Source: Diphasiastrum complanatum
Lineage: Eukaryota; Streptophyta; Lycopodiopsida; Lycopodiales; Lycopodiaceae
Reading direction: 5' to 3'
NCBI GenBank assembly: GCA_029204225.1
Contig: CM055109.1
Coordinates: forward strand, 38,700,632-38,764,631
DNA: 64,000 nt
Shown here: piece after piece, positions 38,106 through 52,680 of the stretch
Layout: each line of letters opens with the position of its first letter
How positions within the stretch are numbered: the first letter of the stretch is position 1
Made by a program: the position numbers and the translations under genes
The notes under the pieces: model-generated
What the model was told of the DNA's origin: nothing
Databases searched by the model: none
What the model saw: only the letters and a program-made list of their open reading frames with translations

Positions 38106-38694
38106 GCCGTTTGAATCTCCTTCATCTCTCATCAATCTTTCTTCTTCTACGAGATTGACTAGTCTTTCGAATGTCATATCTGGTAAACTCAAGATGAGCA
38201 TTCTCAGCGGCTGGTAAGATGAGGGTAATGATTTCATAAAGTACATTAGCTGCTGGAGTGCTGGGACTTGATGCTCATGTCCAGATGCAGAGAGCTGAGC
38301 AAAGATTGTTTTGATCTTCTCTGCATTTTGCTCTATAGTTGATTGTGGAGGTGCATGACCGACGCGGTTGTCCTCACTTCATACTTTTGTTTTAGTTTCT
38401 CCCACGCTTCATGGCTGCTTTGGCAATGTTAAATCTACGTGAGAATTTCTTCATTTATAGAGGATACGATGATCGCCATTGTCCGTTCATCCTTCCTTAT
38501 CCACTCTGCTCTCCTTGGATCTTCCTCTGGAGGCTTCGGCTCTGTGAGATGGTCACTGACCATATCTGCTTGCCTTTTAGGAGTGTTTTTATTTTAAACT
38601 TCCATATTTGATAATTTGCACCATCAAGATTGATCGTAATTCTTGCCTGAATTGTAGTAGCCCTATTGTATCTAATGTAAATGCTCTGATACCA
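38106..38694 (-). pseudogene. Copia element C copy 2: gag N-terminal part and primer site
   Basis: Homologous to 9127-9718 in the same orientation. The primer site TGGTATCAGAGC is at 38694-38683. The gag reads ATTIQARITINLDGANYQIW and KFKIKTLLKGK, but the start ATG has become AGG and frameshifts follow after WSVTI. Homology ends at about 38106 at the junction with the B LTR. Confidence 0.82.
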
Positions 38695-39271
38695 TGATGA
38701 TAAAGTGTGCCTATGTGATGCGGAAAAGCAATACATAATGCATTAAACTATTGAATCTAGATAAGCCAAAACGAATCACAAACAATGGATCGGTCAATCA
38801 AACAATTATAGATGCAACGCAATGATCATAGATGGAAGAACAGAATGTCTTTCGTATTTTGTTTTCTCAGAGTAAGTTGGCAGTGCATTGTGACATGGCG
38901 GCCTGTTGCTCCTCTATATTTTCTTGTCTCTGTCTCTATATCTCTCTGTTCTATTGATTTTTGGTCTATACTTATGTCCTGCTAGATGGGATTAAAAGAT
39001 AGATTAACCGATCATCACAAGAGAGAATTATATTAAGCTATAAGTAAACTACATCCTCTTGTAACATTCCTTACGACTGAGCATGACAGTTTGAAACTTC
39101 ACGTCCGACAAGCTAAGGCCCAATAATTCGAGTCACTCGATGGCTCGCTTTTCCCAAAGTCCGTCTCAGTATTTCCATTGGAATTTGATAGTTCGGTGTC
39201 GATGTTGTGCCGATTCGTCGGCCGTTCGGGAAATGCTGGAGAAGGGTTGCATGAATTCACCTTTTCTAACA
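38695..39271 (-). mobile_element. 5' LTR of copia element C copy 2
   Basis: About 577 bp, plus strand TGATGATAAAGTG to TTTCTAACA. It aligns end to end with 9719-10277, sharing AGATGGGATTAAAA, ATCACAAGAGAGAATTA, CTCTTGTAACATTCC, TTCGGTGTCGATGTTGTGCC and GGAGAAGGGTTGCATGA. Confidence 0.82.
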
Positions 39272-39690
39272 CGAGATGCTTGCTGCATTTCAATTCTTAC
39301 TCTAAATTCTGAGTCAAAAAGCATATTACCAGCATATTTGACAAAAATGTAGCCTAGAATCGTAAATCATGAAAAAATCGGCATGCATCATTAATGATCC
39401 CTAAAATGTAAGTACACTTGTTGGAAAATTCAGATCCACATAAGATTTCAGCTACACAAGAAAAAAAAAAAACACAAATTGGCTTTCTAGGACAATTCTC
39501 CATAAACCACCAAAAGATTTTGAGAGACATGGATCTTAGCAACATGCAAATTGAAACCGGGAGAATCCACCAACTTGCACTTTTGTTCTCCACCAGGATG
39601 AGAATACTAGTTGATCTCCACCAAAATTTTTGATGAAAAGCAACACCACTCCAAGTTTTCCAATATTCGTAAGCCTTGCTCTGATACCAA
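39272..39690 (-). mobile_element. Leader and primer site of LTR family Q, copy 1
   Basis: Minus strand TTGGTATCAGAGCAAGG at 39690-39674 is a tRNA-Met primer site bordering the LTR. The following leader (to about 39360) matches 63641-64000 in reverse orientation: GGAGAACAA, GAATTCTCCC/GGATTCTCCC, TTTCAATTTGCATG, AGATCTGAATTTTCC-type text and GGATCATTAATGATG. No coding domain is recognised in this leader. Confidence 0.75.
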
Positions 39691-39857
39691 TGTAAGGGAA
39701 AGCTTCTCAAGATCCTGCTTACAAGACAAACACACTATGGAGAAACCACCCAACCAAGTAGAAGCAACTAATCAATCTCTAGAAGCATCACCACCAAGCC
39801 AAAGATTAGGAAGCATGAGAGTAAAGTGAGAGCCTAACAATGAATCAACCAAATGAT
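39691..39857 (-). mobile_element. LTR end of family Q, copy 1
   Basis: Plus strand begins TGTAAGGGAAAGC. Homology to 63470-63640 (opposite strand) covers AGAAACCACCCAACCAAGTAG, ATCTCTAGAAGC and the CCAAGCCA block. The outer LTR border is not determined; a TATA-like ACAATATAAGGAGG on the minus strand lies near 39880. Confidence 0.7.
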
Positions 39858-39859
39858 GC

Positions 39860-40815
39860 CAATAGTAGGGTGAGTGTGGCCTCCTTATATTGTTGCCTAA
39901 GCTAAATGCACTCTTGTTGCTACATGATCAACCCCAAGTGTTTCATGATTTGTTTCAGAATGAAAATACCTTTCTAGGGTTTCGGCTCAAAGTTAATGAA
40001 GTGGTCTAGCAACTAATCCAATATTCCTAAAGAAGTCGAAGCAAGAAGACACATTTTAATTGAGATTAATCAAGTAGAATATGAAACCTCTCCTAAATTG
40101 AGTTTGATTAGACAAAATTGGTGGAAGAAGTATATTCATCTCCTTTAGGCTATCAAGGCCAAATGACTACTTTGCTTCTTGGTTTGTGTGAGTGCGTAGT
40201 TGAAATTTGTAAGAAAATTGGGCGCTCATGAGAAAGTCGTGTCTGTGCTCGAGAAAATATTGGGATGTTGCCCCTTGGGCCTGTGAATAATTGTGTTGGG
40301 CACTGTGTAGCCTGCCCCGCTTGTTTAAAATTGGTATGGCCCTCCCATGTCCACATGTTGCACACTTCTTGTTAATCTTGTCCAAGAGCAAGTAAGCATG
40401 AATGGATGCCCCCCCCCCCATAGGTCACTTTCCCGAGACGCAAGGAGACGACTCCGAACATGGGTAGCCTTACGGACCTTCAATCAACTTAACAAAAATT
40501 TAAATTTGTATCATAACATTGTTTGAAACTGACATTTAAATAAATATATGTGAATTTAAAGGTTTGATATTATTTATTTATATGTGTTTTCAAAGGATTA
40601 ATACATATTTTATGACAAGGAGATACATAATGAGCATTTTGTATCCTCTCACTTAAGTGTGAAGGAAGTTCAAAATTTGAACTATAAAGGGTGTTTGTAG
40701 ATTTTGAGATAGGTGTGGGAAGGTTATTTGACATCTAATTGCAAGGAGTGCTATGGATTTTGTGAAGGCCGTGAAAAATACCCATTAAGGCTTCTAGTGC
40801 GCAGCTGCAAGAAGG
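39860..40815. other. No gene recognised
   Basis: May include the distal part of the family Q LTR up to about 40130. A C8 run lies at about 40410. No coding domain is seen. Confidence 0.45.
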
Positions 40816-40855
40816 TGCAACGAACGGGTAGCACCCCGCTACTCGTCCGTTGCAA
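40816..40855. repeat. Imperfect hairpin, 17-18 bp arms, 5-base loop
   Basis: The left arm GTGCAACGAACGGGTAGC and right arm GCTACTCGTCCGTTGCAA are complementary except for two or three positions. The loop is ACCCC. Each arm contains an AACGG core. It could be a MITE end or a small inverted repeat in the far upstream tubulin region. Confidence 0.7.
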
Positions 40856-41006
40856 CAAAAATTACTATGATATGACATGGGATGTGTGGTGCACGTAGTG
40901 CCCACAAGACATTGAGGGAGCCTTGGAGGGGTTCAAGAGTTCTACCAAACAAACTAGGACATGCAAGAGAAAAAAAAATTGCTACTTTGAAATAAGGCCA
41001 AATAAT

Positions 41007-41017
41007 TGACCGTTGCA
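41007..41017 (-). promoter_or_regulatory. MSA-like element 1
   Basis: Minus strand TGCAACGGTCA matches 10 of 11 positions of the mitosis-specific activator consensus YCYAACGGYYA bound by three-repeat MYB proteins. It lies 561 bp before the tubulin ATG and shares an ATTGACCGTTGCA context with element 2. Confidence 0.5.
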
Positions 41018-41100
41018 TTGTGAAAGAATGCCAAAGAGGTGATTCTTTTAGGCTTAGGGCACAAGGGCCTCTGGGTGCCCAGCACCATGTGGCCAATTAT

Positions 41101-41111
41101 TGACCGTTGCA
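41101..41111 (-). promoter_or_regulatory. MSA-like element 2
   Basis: Same TGCAACGGTCA on the minus strand, 10 of 11. The flanking GGCCAA..TATTGACC words show that elements 1 and 2 are a short direct repeat 94 bp apart. Confidence 0.5.
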
Positions 41112-41270
41112 GCTGCAGGCCTGTGCCTCTCTGTGGAAGGCGCGCTGTCTGTTTCAAACAACGTGGGCACCATAACCTCACCCCAATCCTCTCTATCTAT
41201 AATTATCCTAGGGTTAACCTAAAACAGCCTGGCTTAGACTTTCATCAAATTCTGACCTTCCGATTTTAAA

Positions 41271-41281
41271 TCCAACGGTTC
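41271..41281 (+). promoter_or_regulatory. MSA-like element 3
   Basis: TCCAACGGTTC on the plus strand matches 10 of 11 positions (only the final A differs). It lies about 300 bp upstream of the ATG, a plausible proximal promoter position. Confidence 0.55.
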
Positions 41282-41463
41282 AAATATGACTGTGGTTAAA
41301 GTTCACTAACCTCTCTTCGCTGCTCTGCCTACTGAAATAGCCCGATCTCGCCACAGCTTCATCACAGTGTTGGTTTCTTCTTCTGCTTGTTGCTGCTGCT
41401 CGAGCCTCTCTGTGCTCGATCCATCTTCTTCCTGTCTATCCTGCATTCTGTCTTCGTAGATAG

Positions 41464-43278
<1,815 letters not shown>

Positions 43279-43363
43279 GTCTCAATCCATTTAGTATATA
43301 TTATGATGGAGTGCATGCTAAGGAAACAGAATTTTCTGTCTCCTTGCAGTTCTTTTTTCTATT

Positions 43364-43563
43364 ATGTTCATCCTATGATGTCAAGGCGTATTAACGCAAA
43401 TACATGTTGCTCAATGAACATTTTTTTACCTTAATTCGTATGATAGTTTGTTCGAAAATCTTGATGTTCATCCTATGATATGAAGGCGTTTATTCGCAAA
43501 ATATGTCGGTCAATGAACCTTTGTTCCTTTCCCTAATTCATTATATTTTGTGCGAAACAGCTG
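43364..43563 (+). repeat. 100-bp tandem duplication in the tubulin 3' flank
   Basis: ATGTTCATCCTATGAT starts at 43364 and again at 43464. Both units continue with AAGGCGT..T..CGCAAA, then GT..TCAATGAAC and a TT-rich tail with a TTCGTAT/TTCATTAT word. It lies 86 bp past the stop codon and probably falls in the 3' UTR. Confidence 0.85.
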
Positions 43564-46500
43564 AGTTTCTATGGCTCTTATTCTTACTACTTGTTATCTG
43601 CTCAAGAAGTTGTCCTTTCAGAGAATGAAACAGAATATGGCATATTGACTGATCACGTGTATTCGCAATTTTGTAACAGACATTTTGGTCTGAGATGAAA
43701 TGAAGTTCTTGCAAATAATGTGAAATGAGCTCTTTGCAGATGCGCTTCCTTAGAATGTTTATGAAGCAGCCTCACTTCATTCCCTTGCGGAATCAAAGAA
43801 TACTATAAAACCTGGATTCTCTTTAGGAGGGAAGAATAATAAACGGGAGTACTTGATATTCTCTTTAAATTAAATGACGTAGCCTAGTGTTTTGATAAGA
43901 ATCAGAATACTGGTCGAGAGGAATTATCATGTGATGGCGGGCCAGGCCTCTTCTTAAAGTTGAAACTAAGACTGATGATAGCAACATGGCCAAACATTAT
44001 TCAGTGAAAACATTCTAGACTCCAAGTTTATCATATCATATATACTAATTCAATAACGCGAACAGCGTTTTTTGGGTAAATGTAGTTTCTGACTTCAAAT
44101 AAATTTCGGTGTCACTTTCGGCGGATTTCTGTATAGATAGCCCTTGAAACAATTATGAGGCATGGTCTAAATTATCATTTTATGCTTGCAGTTACAAATC
44201 TTGAAGTGCATAAAAAGCATAGTCAAAATTATGACTGCCGGAGTAGCACTCACTGATTATTTTGGGCCACCTATAAATTTCAACTACTCAGTTACACGCT
44301 TTTGCAGTCTTTTTATGCTTGTCAAAGTATTTTTTTGGGCCATTGAAGACTAGCATCGTGAAATCCCATTTCAGACTAGTTTGGGGTAAATGTTCATTCA
44401 TGTATGGGTTGGATTGTGGTTGAGTTTGTCGGAAATTTATGGGTGGGTGGACCGTTGTAAAGAGTTTGATCACTCAGAAAAAGCGCACTGAATATCCATT
44501 TTCCCAATATGTGAATAACACCATTAGGTGATTTGAGATGGGAAGATCACTTGAGATGGTTTTCATTGGGCCGAACATGGAACGGCCATTCTATGAGTAT
44601 TCTATAATGAATGATTTTGCTATGATCTGAATGGGTGTAAAAGGCTTATATAACCCATACTTCTTTCTATATATTAAGAATAGAAGGGGGAAAACAGAAT
44701 GGATCTCTCACATGGAGAGAGGCTTGAGCGTCCTGGACTCCTGCGCACTCTGTTTCTTTGCATATTGCAGACTCTTCTCATTGATTGCTCTACAGCATGA
44801 GTACCCAATGGGGGAGGTCCTTCGCTGCTACCGGAACTACCATGTGGGGGCATGTGTTAGGTGCAAAGGTGCATGTGAGAAAAGCTCATAGAGCATGTGA
44901 AACTCTTAACCAATAAAAAGGTTCGGAAATATTAAAAAGTTGGAGAGAATACCCCACGTGAAAACCACCTATAATATAAGACACTGAAGTTAGCATGGAA
45001 AATGGACTAGATAGACTAACTAAGTACATTAAAAAAATGTAGTTAGCCCAGCCCACAATAGAAACATTGAATAATGCAAATAAAAACATTGAAAATTGCA
45101 ATCAAGTGTCCACCATTGGCCCTACCTAGTAAAGAACAATGGGTAAGGCATGTGCACCACCTACATTGTACACATTTAGTTATCTCTTTAGTAAGTCATA
45201 GATAATGTACTATGGAAGGGGTTGGTGCACAATTCATTCTGCTCGGTAAGGATTTTCAAAATTTTTTAGGCGAGACTTGGAGAGCCTAATTTTTTTTGGA
45301 AAGCCGAACCAGGCAGAATGGCCTGTGCCTGGCACCTTCCATTGGGTAATGGATACTTAGACATTTTCCACATGTACATTGAGCATAATGAGTACTTTGA
45401 CTTTTTTTGACCAGTTAGAAATTGCAAAAGACTAATGGTACTTTTTTTACCACTTTGCGTAATGAATACTTTCACGTTTTCCACATGTACATTATGAAGC
45501 ATAATGAGCACTTGGACTTTTTTTTGACGTTAGAAATTGCCATGTGGTAGCCTAACACCACAAGCTGGAATGTGCACGACAAACTCTTTGAGATGCATAT
45601 TCTGTTAATGTGTTCAAAAACCAGGCAAAATAGTCACAAAGTATCAATTACGTAATTTTAGGTGTTGCCTCACCTACTGTTAGTTATGTAATTGGTTTAG
45701 CAGCTAATAACTTCAGTTGGCATTGACTAACCAATGTATTTTGCATCTTTCACTAACCAAGTTGGAAAAGGGCATGGCTAACGAGCTCAAAGTCTCGTTC
45801 ATTGCCAACGTGGGCATCAACATCCTCATTCATAAATGCTACACAAGTGCACTCAGGTGCCAGGCTTCACCATGCCTCCTGCAGCCATCATCTCACCTTG
45901 CTCCACCATCACACCTCTTGGATCACAAGAACACATTTGGCCTAGCATTGAAACAAAAAATTGTTGTTTTTCACTGTATGCCATCAATTGGTAGCAACAA
46001 TGTGGAGTGGCAGCAGTAGAGCTTCTCTCTTCGTTGGCTACTGACTTTTAGACAACACCAACCATAGGGGCGCGAGCGTGGCCTTCTGCTCTTGTATTTC
46101 CAATTTCCAAAACTTAAAAAAAAAACAACATGACCTGAGTTTTCAGTTCATAGCAAGAATAAACGAGTCTTCATGGGGCTTGGGTTTGGTTATTCTAACT
46201 GGAGATCCCCCCGGGGGGAACAATACATTAGTTAGTGCTAATAGATTCAGTTAACCAACCATTAACTTAATTGAGGTAATTGTAGGTGGGGCATAGGCCT
46301 AAATTGAGTAGGAACCAGCATCATTTTTTTTCTGTTGAGGCTCCAACAGCTCTGACTAGTAGCTAAAAAAGGATAAGATCACCTCCAAGAGCTTTGACGA
46401 GTAGCGTAACAGCTTGCAATTGTGTAAGGTACTATTACTATTTTTATAAAGTCGCAGAAGCACCTTACAATGTGTACTGGTTCTATGCAACCCACAGATT

Positions 46501-46995
46501 CCAAATATAATTTCATTCTATCACTTCACTCCTCCTTTTAAAGAAATTATCAATTTCAATAAAAGTTAGCTGGAAAGATGATGTATATGAAAATATCCAA
46601 ATCCATGAAAAAAACACTAAGTAATAAGTGCATTCCACAAAAGGATTAACTCTATTACAAACAAGACTTTTGAAGAAATCTAACGAGGGCCAAGACTCTG
46701 TTTCGCTTTTTATGATGAACCTAGAGGCTATACCCCATGAACCACTGCAAGGAGTCTGTAGTGAGAAAGAGATAGAAGTTCTTCAGGTGTTCACCCTGGA
46801 AGAAGGTCGAGAGTACGAGGACGAGGATTTCTTCCGATATGTAGATCCTGTGTAGTAGCGGATATGTTTGGTTCTTTTTCTAATCTTTTCTAGTCTGGAT
46901 GAATACAAGCATCATAGATGTCTTGGTTTCTCCTAACACACTCATTAGGTGCAGCGGGGCTGAAACATCTCCCTGCGATACGTCAGGTATGGGCA
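43564..46995. other. No further gene recognised downstream of tubulin
   Basis: Short frames (44631-44891, 45717-46019, 46628-46855) have no domain or splice context that I recognise. Short duplicated words such as TTTTCCACATGTACATT occur near 45362 and 45477. A CCCCCCGGGGGG palindrome is at about 46207. An AATAAA at about 43838 is a distant polyadenylation candidate. Confidence 0.5.
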
Positions 46996-48448
46996 TCAGT
47001 ACCCACAATCTCGACAAAGTGGTTCGAAGTTGCCTTGCGGCTTGCTAGGGCACTCGACAATTCGATGATTCTCTCCACATCCATCACATTTAATGGAAGC
47101 TCTAAATCTGGTACAACGAGGCTGGTTCACGTAGATTGGTATCAAATCTCCATTCGCTCCATCTATAAAATGCACTGGGACATAGTCTGGTGCTTCTTCC
47201 TCAAGATAGTAGGGTTCTTCGGTCACTTTGACCGTATTCAATTGCTTGGCTGTTGGTTGAGGATTTCTCACTACTATTCCTCGAGTTCTGGGGGGAATGG
47301 GTGGCAGTGCCAATCTAGGCGGTGGTTGTGGTAATGCACCATGTCATTGTTCCAACGGGGCAAGATTTGGTTCTAGGCATGCGGCTTGGTTCCGTAGGTT
47401 GTATCGACACACAGTCAGTCGTATCATGATTGCTCATATTACAGATATGACAATATCGTGTGGGTCGCTCTAACCTTTGTTGCAATTGCGGGCACTCGTT
47501 TCTTGTGTGGTTGCTAGTGCAGTGTGGACACCAAGTGGACTCTCTCCTAGGATAGGCATGGGTGGGTCCTGATTGCAAGCCTTTCAGCTTTTGGTCAACA
47601 ACCGTGGTAAGGTCTGTGGAGAGCTTTCTAAATTGCTCATTGCTCTGGGTGTGCAACTTCTCTATGGCAGATATGATTGTGTTTGTGCTATCGGGCGTAG
47701 AGGTGGAAGCATCATCATGAAGCTTATCCTTACGTTTGGATCTTTGTTCCTTTTGGCGTCTTCTCTCATGGTCTGAGATATCAGAGTCCGAGCTAGTGCT
47801 TTCATTATCGTCGACTCTCTTGATGGCATTTGCGCAAGCCGCTTGAAAAGAGACGTACTTGTCTTCCTCTCTTCATTTGTTGTTTGATTCCCTTGGGCAG
47901 TCCTACCATGAACCATGTCAGGATGCTATGGTCTGGGACACTCTCAGGGTCACATCCTCCATGCAATTTCTTGATCCGTTCTACATAGTGGCACAATGAC
48001 TCGTTCTTCTTGTCCATGCAGATACGTCCTAACTGTAGGAAGGGATCCAAAAGAAAACGCGCGGTCTTGAAATGGGTGATAAACTTGGCTTGTAAGATAT
48101 TTAAATCGTCGTGTTCATTCTGCTCCGTTTGGAATATCAATCCTTTGCAATATCTGTTAGGCACAGATTGAAGTATCTTAACAGCTCTTGCGGGCTGTCG
48201 TCTCCATAGGCTTTACATGTGTTGGTGTAAATTTGCAAGAATTGTCATGGATCTCTCTTTCCATGAAACCTTGGAAGGTGGATTTTAGGGAAGTTCCTGA
48301 TGGCATGAGGTACGAAAGGCCTAGGATTGTCCATTGGTGGTGGATCTATGTCAATGTCTTTGTGATGTAATTTGATCGGTACGTTGATGAATTCCTCAAG
48401 ATCAGGAGGATCTAGGGTTGATAATCTCCTACCAGATTTGAGATGCAT
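46996..48448 (-). pseudogene. Ty3/gypsy (Athila/Tat-like) gag (element S)
   Basis: From ATG 48448 the minus strand reads MHLKSGRRLSTLDPPD, then IHLPRFHGKRDP and, after a stop, QFLQIYTNTCKAYGDDSPQE. Frameshifts follow: ESLCHYVERIKKLHGGCDPE and LTWFMVGLPKGIKQQM (47.8-48.1 kb). Two knuckles, CPHCTSNHTRNEC and CHICNMSNHDTTDC, lie at about 47.4-47.5 kb, and a third, CDGCGENHRIVEC, at about 47.05 kb. The last piece ends at 46996, with no protease or pol. It is the fullest of the three related gags in the window and serves as a guide to those at 17.5 and 31 kb. Confidence 0.85.
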
Positions 48449-48489
48449 ACACTGAAATGGAAGATGTAACTATTTTGAGTCTTTTTCAA

Positions 48490-49400
48490 TTTTCTTTATC
48501 TCAGAGATTTTTGTAGATCTTTTCCGTTATATCGGGATCAAACAAAAGTTTAGGTGGAAAGAAAATAAGTGTTTGCAAAAACTAACGTCAATCGAGGAAG
48601 ATCAGAAAAGACTGATGGATTCTGATGGTCAGTCACTCAGATCTATCCCAATTTTTTTTGGAATTTCTCTGATGGCGAGTAATAGACAGTGGTGAGTAAT
48701 AGATGAGTCATGCTTATTATTCATCGGGCTGTCTATGTACTATAAATAATGATCAAAATGCACGGTGAAAATGGCGAGTAAAGATAGGTTGTTGGCGAGT
48801 AATAAATCAAAATGTCATATCATTACTCGTCGGTCTGGCATAAGGTAGATTAAGTCCTATACTTGTTACTATACTGATGGCGAGTAATATTATTAGAAAA
48901 AGTATGAAAAATTGAAGTCAGTGAGTAACAAAAAAAAGATGGAAAAATAAAAAATGACGAGAAATTTAAACTGCCGAGTTATAGACGAGTAATAACTTAT
49001 TACTCACCTAGCTGCAAGATGCTACATCTGAGGTCTTTGAACACACTATATTGATGGCGAGTAATAAGACTCACAAAAAATGAGAGAAGATCGACTTGGC
49101 GAGTAATAGAATCTGGCGAGTAATAGCCTTATTACTCACCGAGTTGTCTCATGAGAGATATGACTGAACAAAGACTTCTGTAAAGAGGCGAGTAAAAATA
49201 CCGAGAAAATCTCAAGATTTTACTATCAACGAGTAATAATCATAGTGGGCGAGTATTTGACATTACTCGCCGAGCTGACTGATGATGTATCAATGTTTGG
49301 CATCAATGTCTGCTTTGCTCTCTAGAAAATAAAAATAATAGAAAGTCAAAAAATCCTCTAGGGCGAGTAATAAACCTGTCAAAAAGAGAGAAAATAGCAG
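48490..49400 (-). repeat. GGCGAGTAATA motif array in the 5' leader of element S
   Basis: At least ten plus-strand copies of GGCGAGTAAWA occur (near 48675, 48803, 48880, 49058, 49100, 49114, 49362 and others). Inverted partners ATTACTCRCC/ATTACTCGTC lie near 48715, 48824, 49003, 49129 and 49261. The inverted copies share a following CGAGCTG-like word and are 109 to 179 bp apart, suggesting degenerate units of about 125 bp. The block lies between the primer site and gag start, so it would be untranslated leader RNA capable of multiple stem-loops. Confidence 0.8.
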
Positions 49401-49445
49401 AAAATTACAAACAAAAATCCACTCCTAAGACTGTTTAGCACCATC

Positions 49446-49463
49446 TCCCCGGCAACGGCGCCA
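49446..49463 (-). other. Primer-binding site, tRNA-Asp type
   Basis: Minus strand TGGCGCCGTTGCCGGGGA is a perfect 18-base match to the complement of the plant tRNA-Asp 3' end, the primer typical of Athila and Tat gypsy elements. Seven bases separate it from the LTR end at 49471. Confidence 0.95.
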
Positions 49464-49470
49464 AAATAAA

Positions 49471-50570
<1,100 letters not shown>

Positions 50571-50574
50571 TCGA

Positions 50575-50905
50575 TTAGAAGAACCTTCACTAGAATCTTC
50601 TAACATCAAAGTGAGAAGCCTAGATGTATTATTGGATTCATAGACTTCTTGCAAGGTATCCCAAGCCTCCTTGGCCGATATGCAAGCTCCAATCTCTCTT
50701 AGGGGCCCATTTGGAAAAATTTATCTTGATGAATGTAAGACCATCCTTGACCTCTTCTTAAACCTCATAGATTCTTGTAGATTTTGAGGCTCCTCCTCAA
50801 TTCAAGTCACTATATCAATGAGATCCTCACTTTCCACGTGGAATAGTTGGATGGAGTCAACCTTTCACTTGCCTCCAATAGAAAAGCTCCTATTGATGCC
50901 ATAAT
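50575..50905 (-). pseudogene. Copia gag N-terminus (element T)
   Basis: From about 50902 the minus strand reads MASIGAFLLEASERLTPSNY then STWKVRISLI and a TAG. Later text in other frames matches the EAWDTLQEVYESN-type gag core (plus strand CCCAAGCCTCCTTGGCC at about 50658). It is the same family as the gags at 16.9 and 56.4 kb. There is no open frame longer than about 30 codons. Confidence 0.8.
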
Positions 50906-51550
50906 GAGCAAGTAAACACATCAGGAGTTCACACATGTGAAATGAATCTAAAAAGTGCTATTGTGACCTTACGCAACCTAGGTCTGAACAAGAATCAAAA
51001 CTCTAGAAATATCTACCAAGATCTAGATCAATCACTCTTCAACAAAATCTAATCAATGTGAAAGATAGATTTTACCAAGATCACCCAAAATTGACACCAA
51101 AAACGTTTCAAACCACAGGAAAGTAAAATCAAATCACACTTATTTAACTCTTTCAAGCTCAAAGACTTTCTAAGAGTTGGATTGAATTTGAAGTGATTTG
51201 ACAACAAACCATGTCCTAGACTTTCACCAATCTTGACTAGCTTTGAGATAATCTCACAAATTTGGTCAAAACTCTTGAGATCTAAGTGAATGGATGTTAC
51301 TGATATAAAATACACCAGATAGATACCTCTAGCTAATTTTAAGATCACAGTTTTAGAATGTTTCAGTTGGCTTAATCCCACATATTCTTCATATTTTAAA
51401 TCTCAAAAGAATCTACTTGGGCCATAAAATAGAATTTGATACTAATTGTTGCACAATCCTTGATAGAAATGGAAATATTCTGACACTTTGAAAAAACACT
51501 ATTTTTGTAAAATGAATCAATATCATTTAACAAATGTTGAAGCTCTTCAT
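50906..51550. other. Probable leader/LTR of element T, edges not found
   Basis: Two minus-strand frames (51049-51381 and 51396-51596) have no recognised domain. No primer site could be read. Confidence 0.35.
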
Positions 51551-51559
51551 TCTTCTTCT

Positions 51560-52200
51560 GCTTCAATGGATAAAGATTTACTTTGGCATTATACACTGGG
51601 TCATCTAAATCACAACAATATTAACATAATTATGCTAGATCAAATGTTCAAGATATAGATTATAACAATCATAATTACATGTCAGCTTGTGAAAACTGCC
51701 TTCTAGAAAAAAAATCTAGAACAACTTTCAGGTCAGATCTTGTACGTATTTCAAACAATTTATTAGATCTAGTTCATATTGACATATGTGGCGCAATGTA
51801 GACTTCCTCCATAGGGGAGCAAAATATATTCTAACATCTATTAATGACTATTCTAGAAGGACAACTATATAATTTTTGAAACAAAAATTAGCTTTCAAAT
51901 GATATAAATAGTTTAAAGAACAGAAAATCACTTTTCAAGGAGAGCTATATCTTTTTTTTTACTCCTCATGAATATAAACAGGTACTAGTTTTCAAAATTA
52001 TATACTACAGCTCTCTTCTTTTTTTTCTCCTCTTATTTTTTTTCAAGATTCCAAACAGATGTTAGCTAATGCTTCAGATAAGGCAAAATGTCAAAAAATT
52101 AAGCTTAGATTTTTTAGTCATCCATACACCATCGTTTCCATATCTAAATAATACAACTCGCAAGGTCTCTTGAAGAATCCTAGATTCTTAAGAGAAAAGA
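51560..52200 (+). pseudogene. Copia integrase fragment
   Basis: Reads KDLLWHYTLGHLNHNN (GAG-pre-integrase), a CENCLLEKKSRTTFRSDL-like zinc-binding stretch near 51690, then LLDLVHIDICGAM (first catalytic Asp) and a stop. After it comes INDYSRRTTI-like text in another frame (about 51840-51870). The catalytic Asp-Asn-Gly-Gly and Glu boxes are not found. This is an old, AT-rich decay product. Confidence 0.7.
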
Positions 52201-52531
52201 CATTAAATATCTCAAATCAAAAGTTAATATCATCATGAAATCCAGTCATTACCACTACAACTAGAGAATCTTCATTTATAAGAACAACTAATTGAATTCA
52301 AAAGTAAAAAGACACACATCGAGACTCTTCTATTACATCTACTCATATAAAAATCCATGCCTTATAACAGACACTCCGGTGTTCTGTCAAACTTTGAAAA
52401 CGTTCATAGCTTTTAAGAAACATGGCTTTGCTAAGTAGATTATTAAAGGTGATCCTTCCAGCAAGTGCATTAATATTTTGTGCATGAGATTCTAGTTTGG
52501 AGGAAACATAAATACGTGGAATATATTTACT

Positions 52532-52650
52532 TAAGTCATTGAATTGTTCACAATAAGAATATCTTCAGGTCAAGCTGTCTTATTTTTAAGTCATTGAATG
52601 GTTCACAATCCATAAAGAATTTCTTAGGGTCAAGTTGTACCTTATTCTTA
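52532..52650. repeat. Two-copy tandem repeat, about 60 bp
   Basis: TAAGTCATTGAATTGTTCAC (about 52532) recurs as TAAGTCATTGAATGGTTCAC (about 52590). Each is followed by AAGAAT and GGTCAAG.TGT words. Confidence 0.7.
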
Positions 52651-52680
52651 CATAGTTTCATGTGCTTTCAATGCATAGTT

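Noticed and set aside
46200-46222. CCCCCCGGGGGG palindrome
   Set aside because: Too short and isolated to assign a role.
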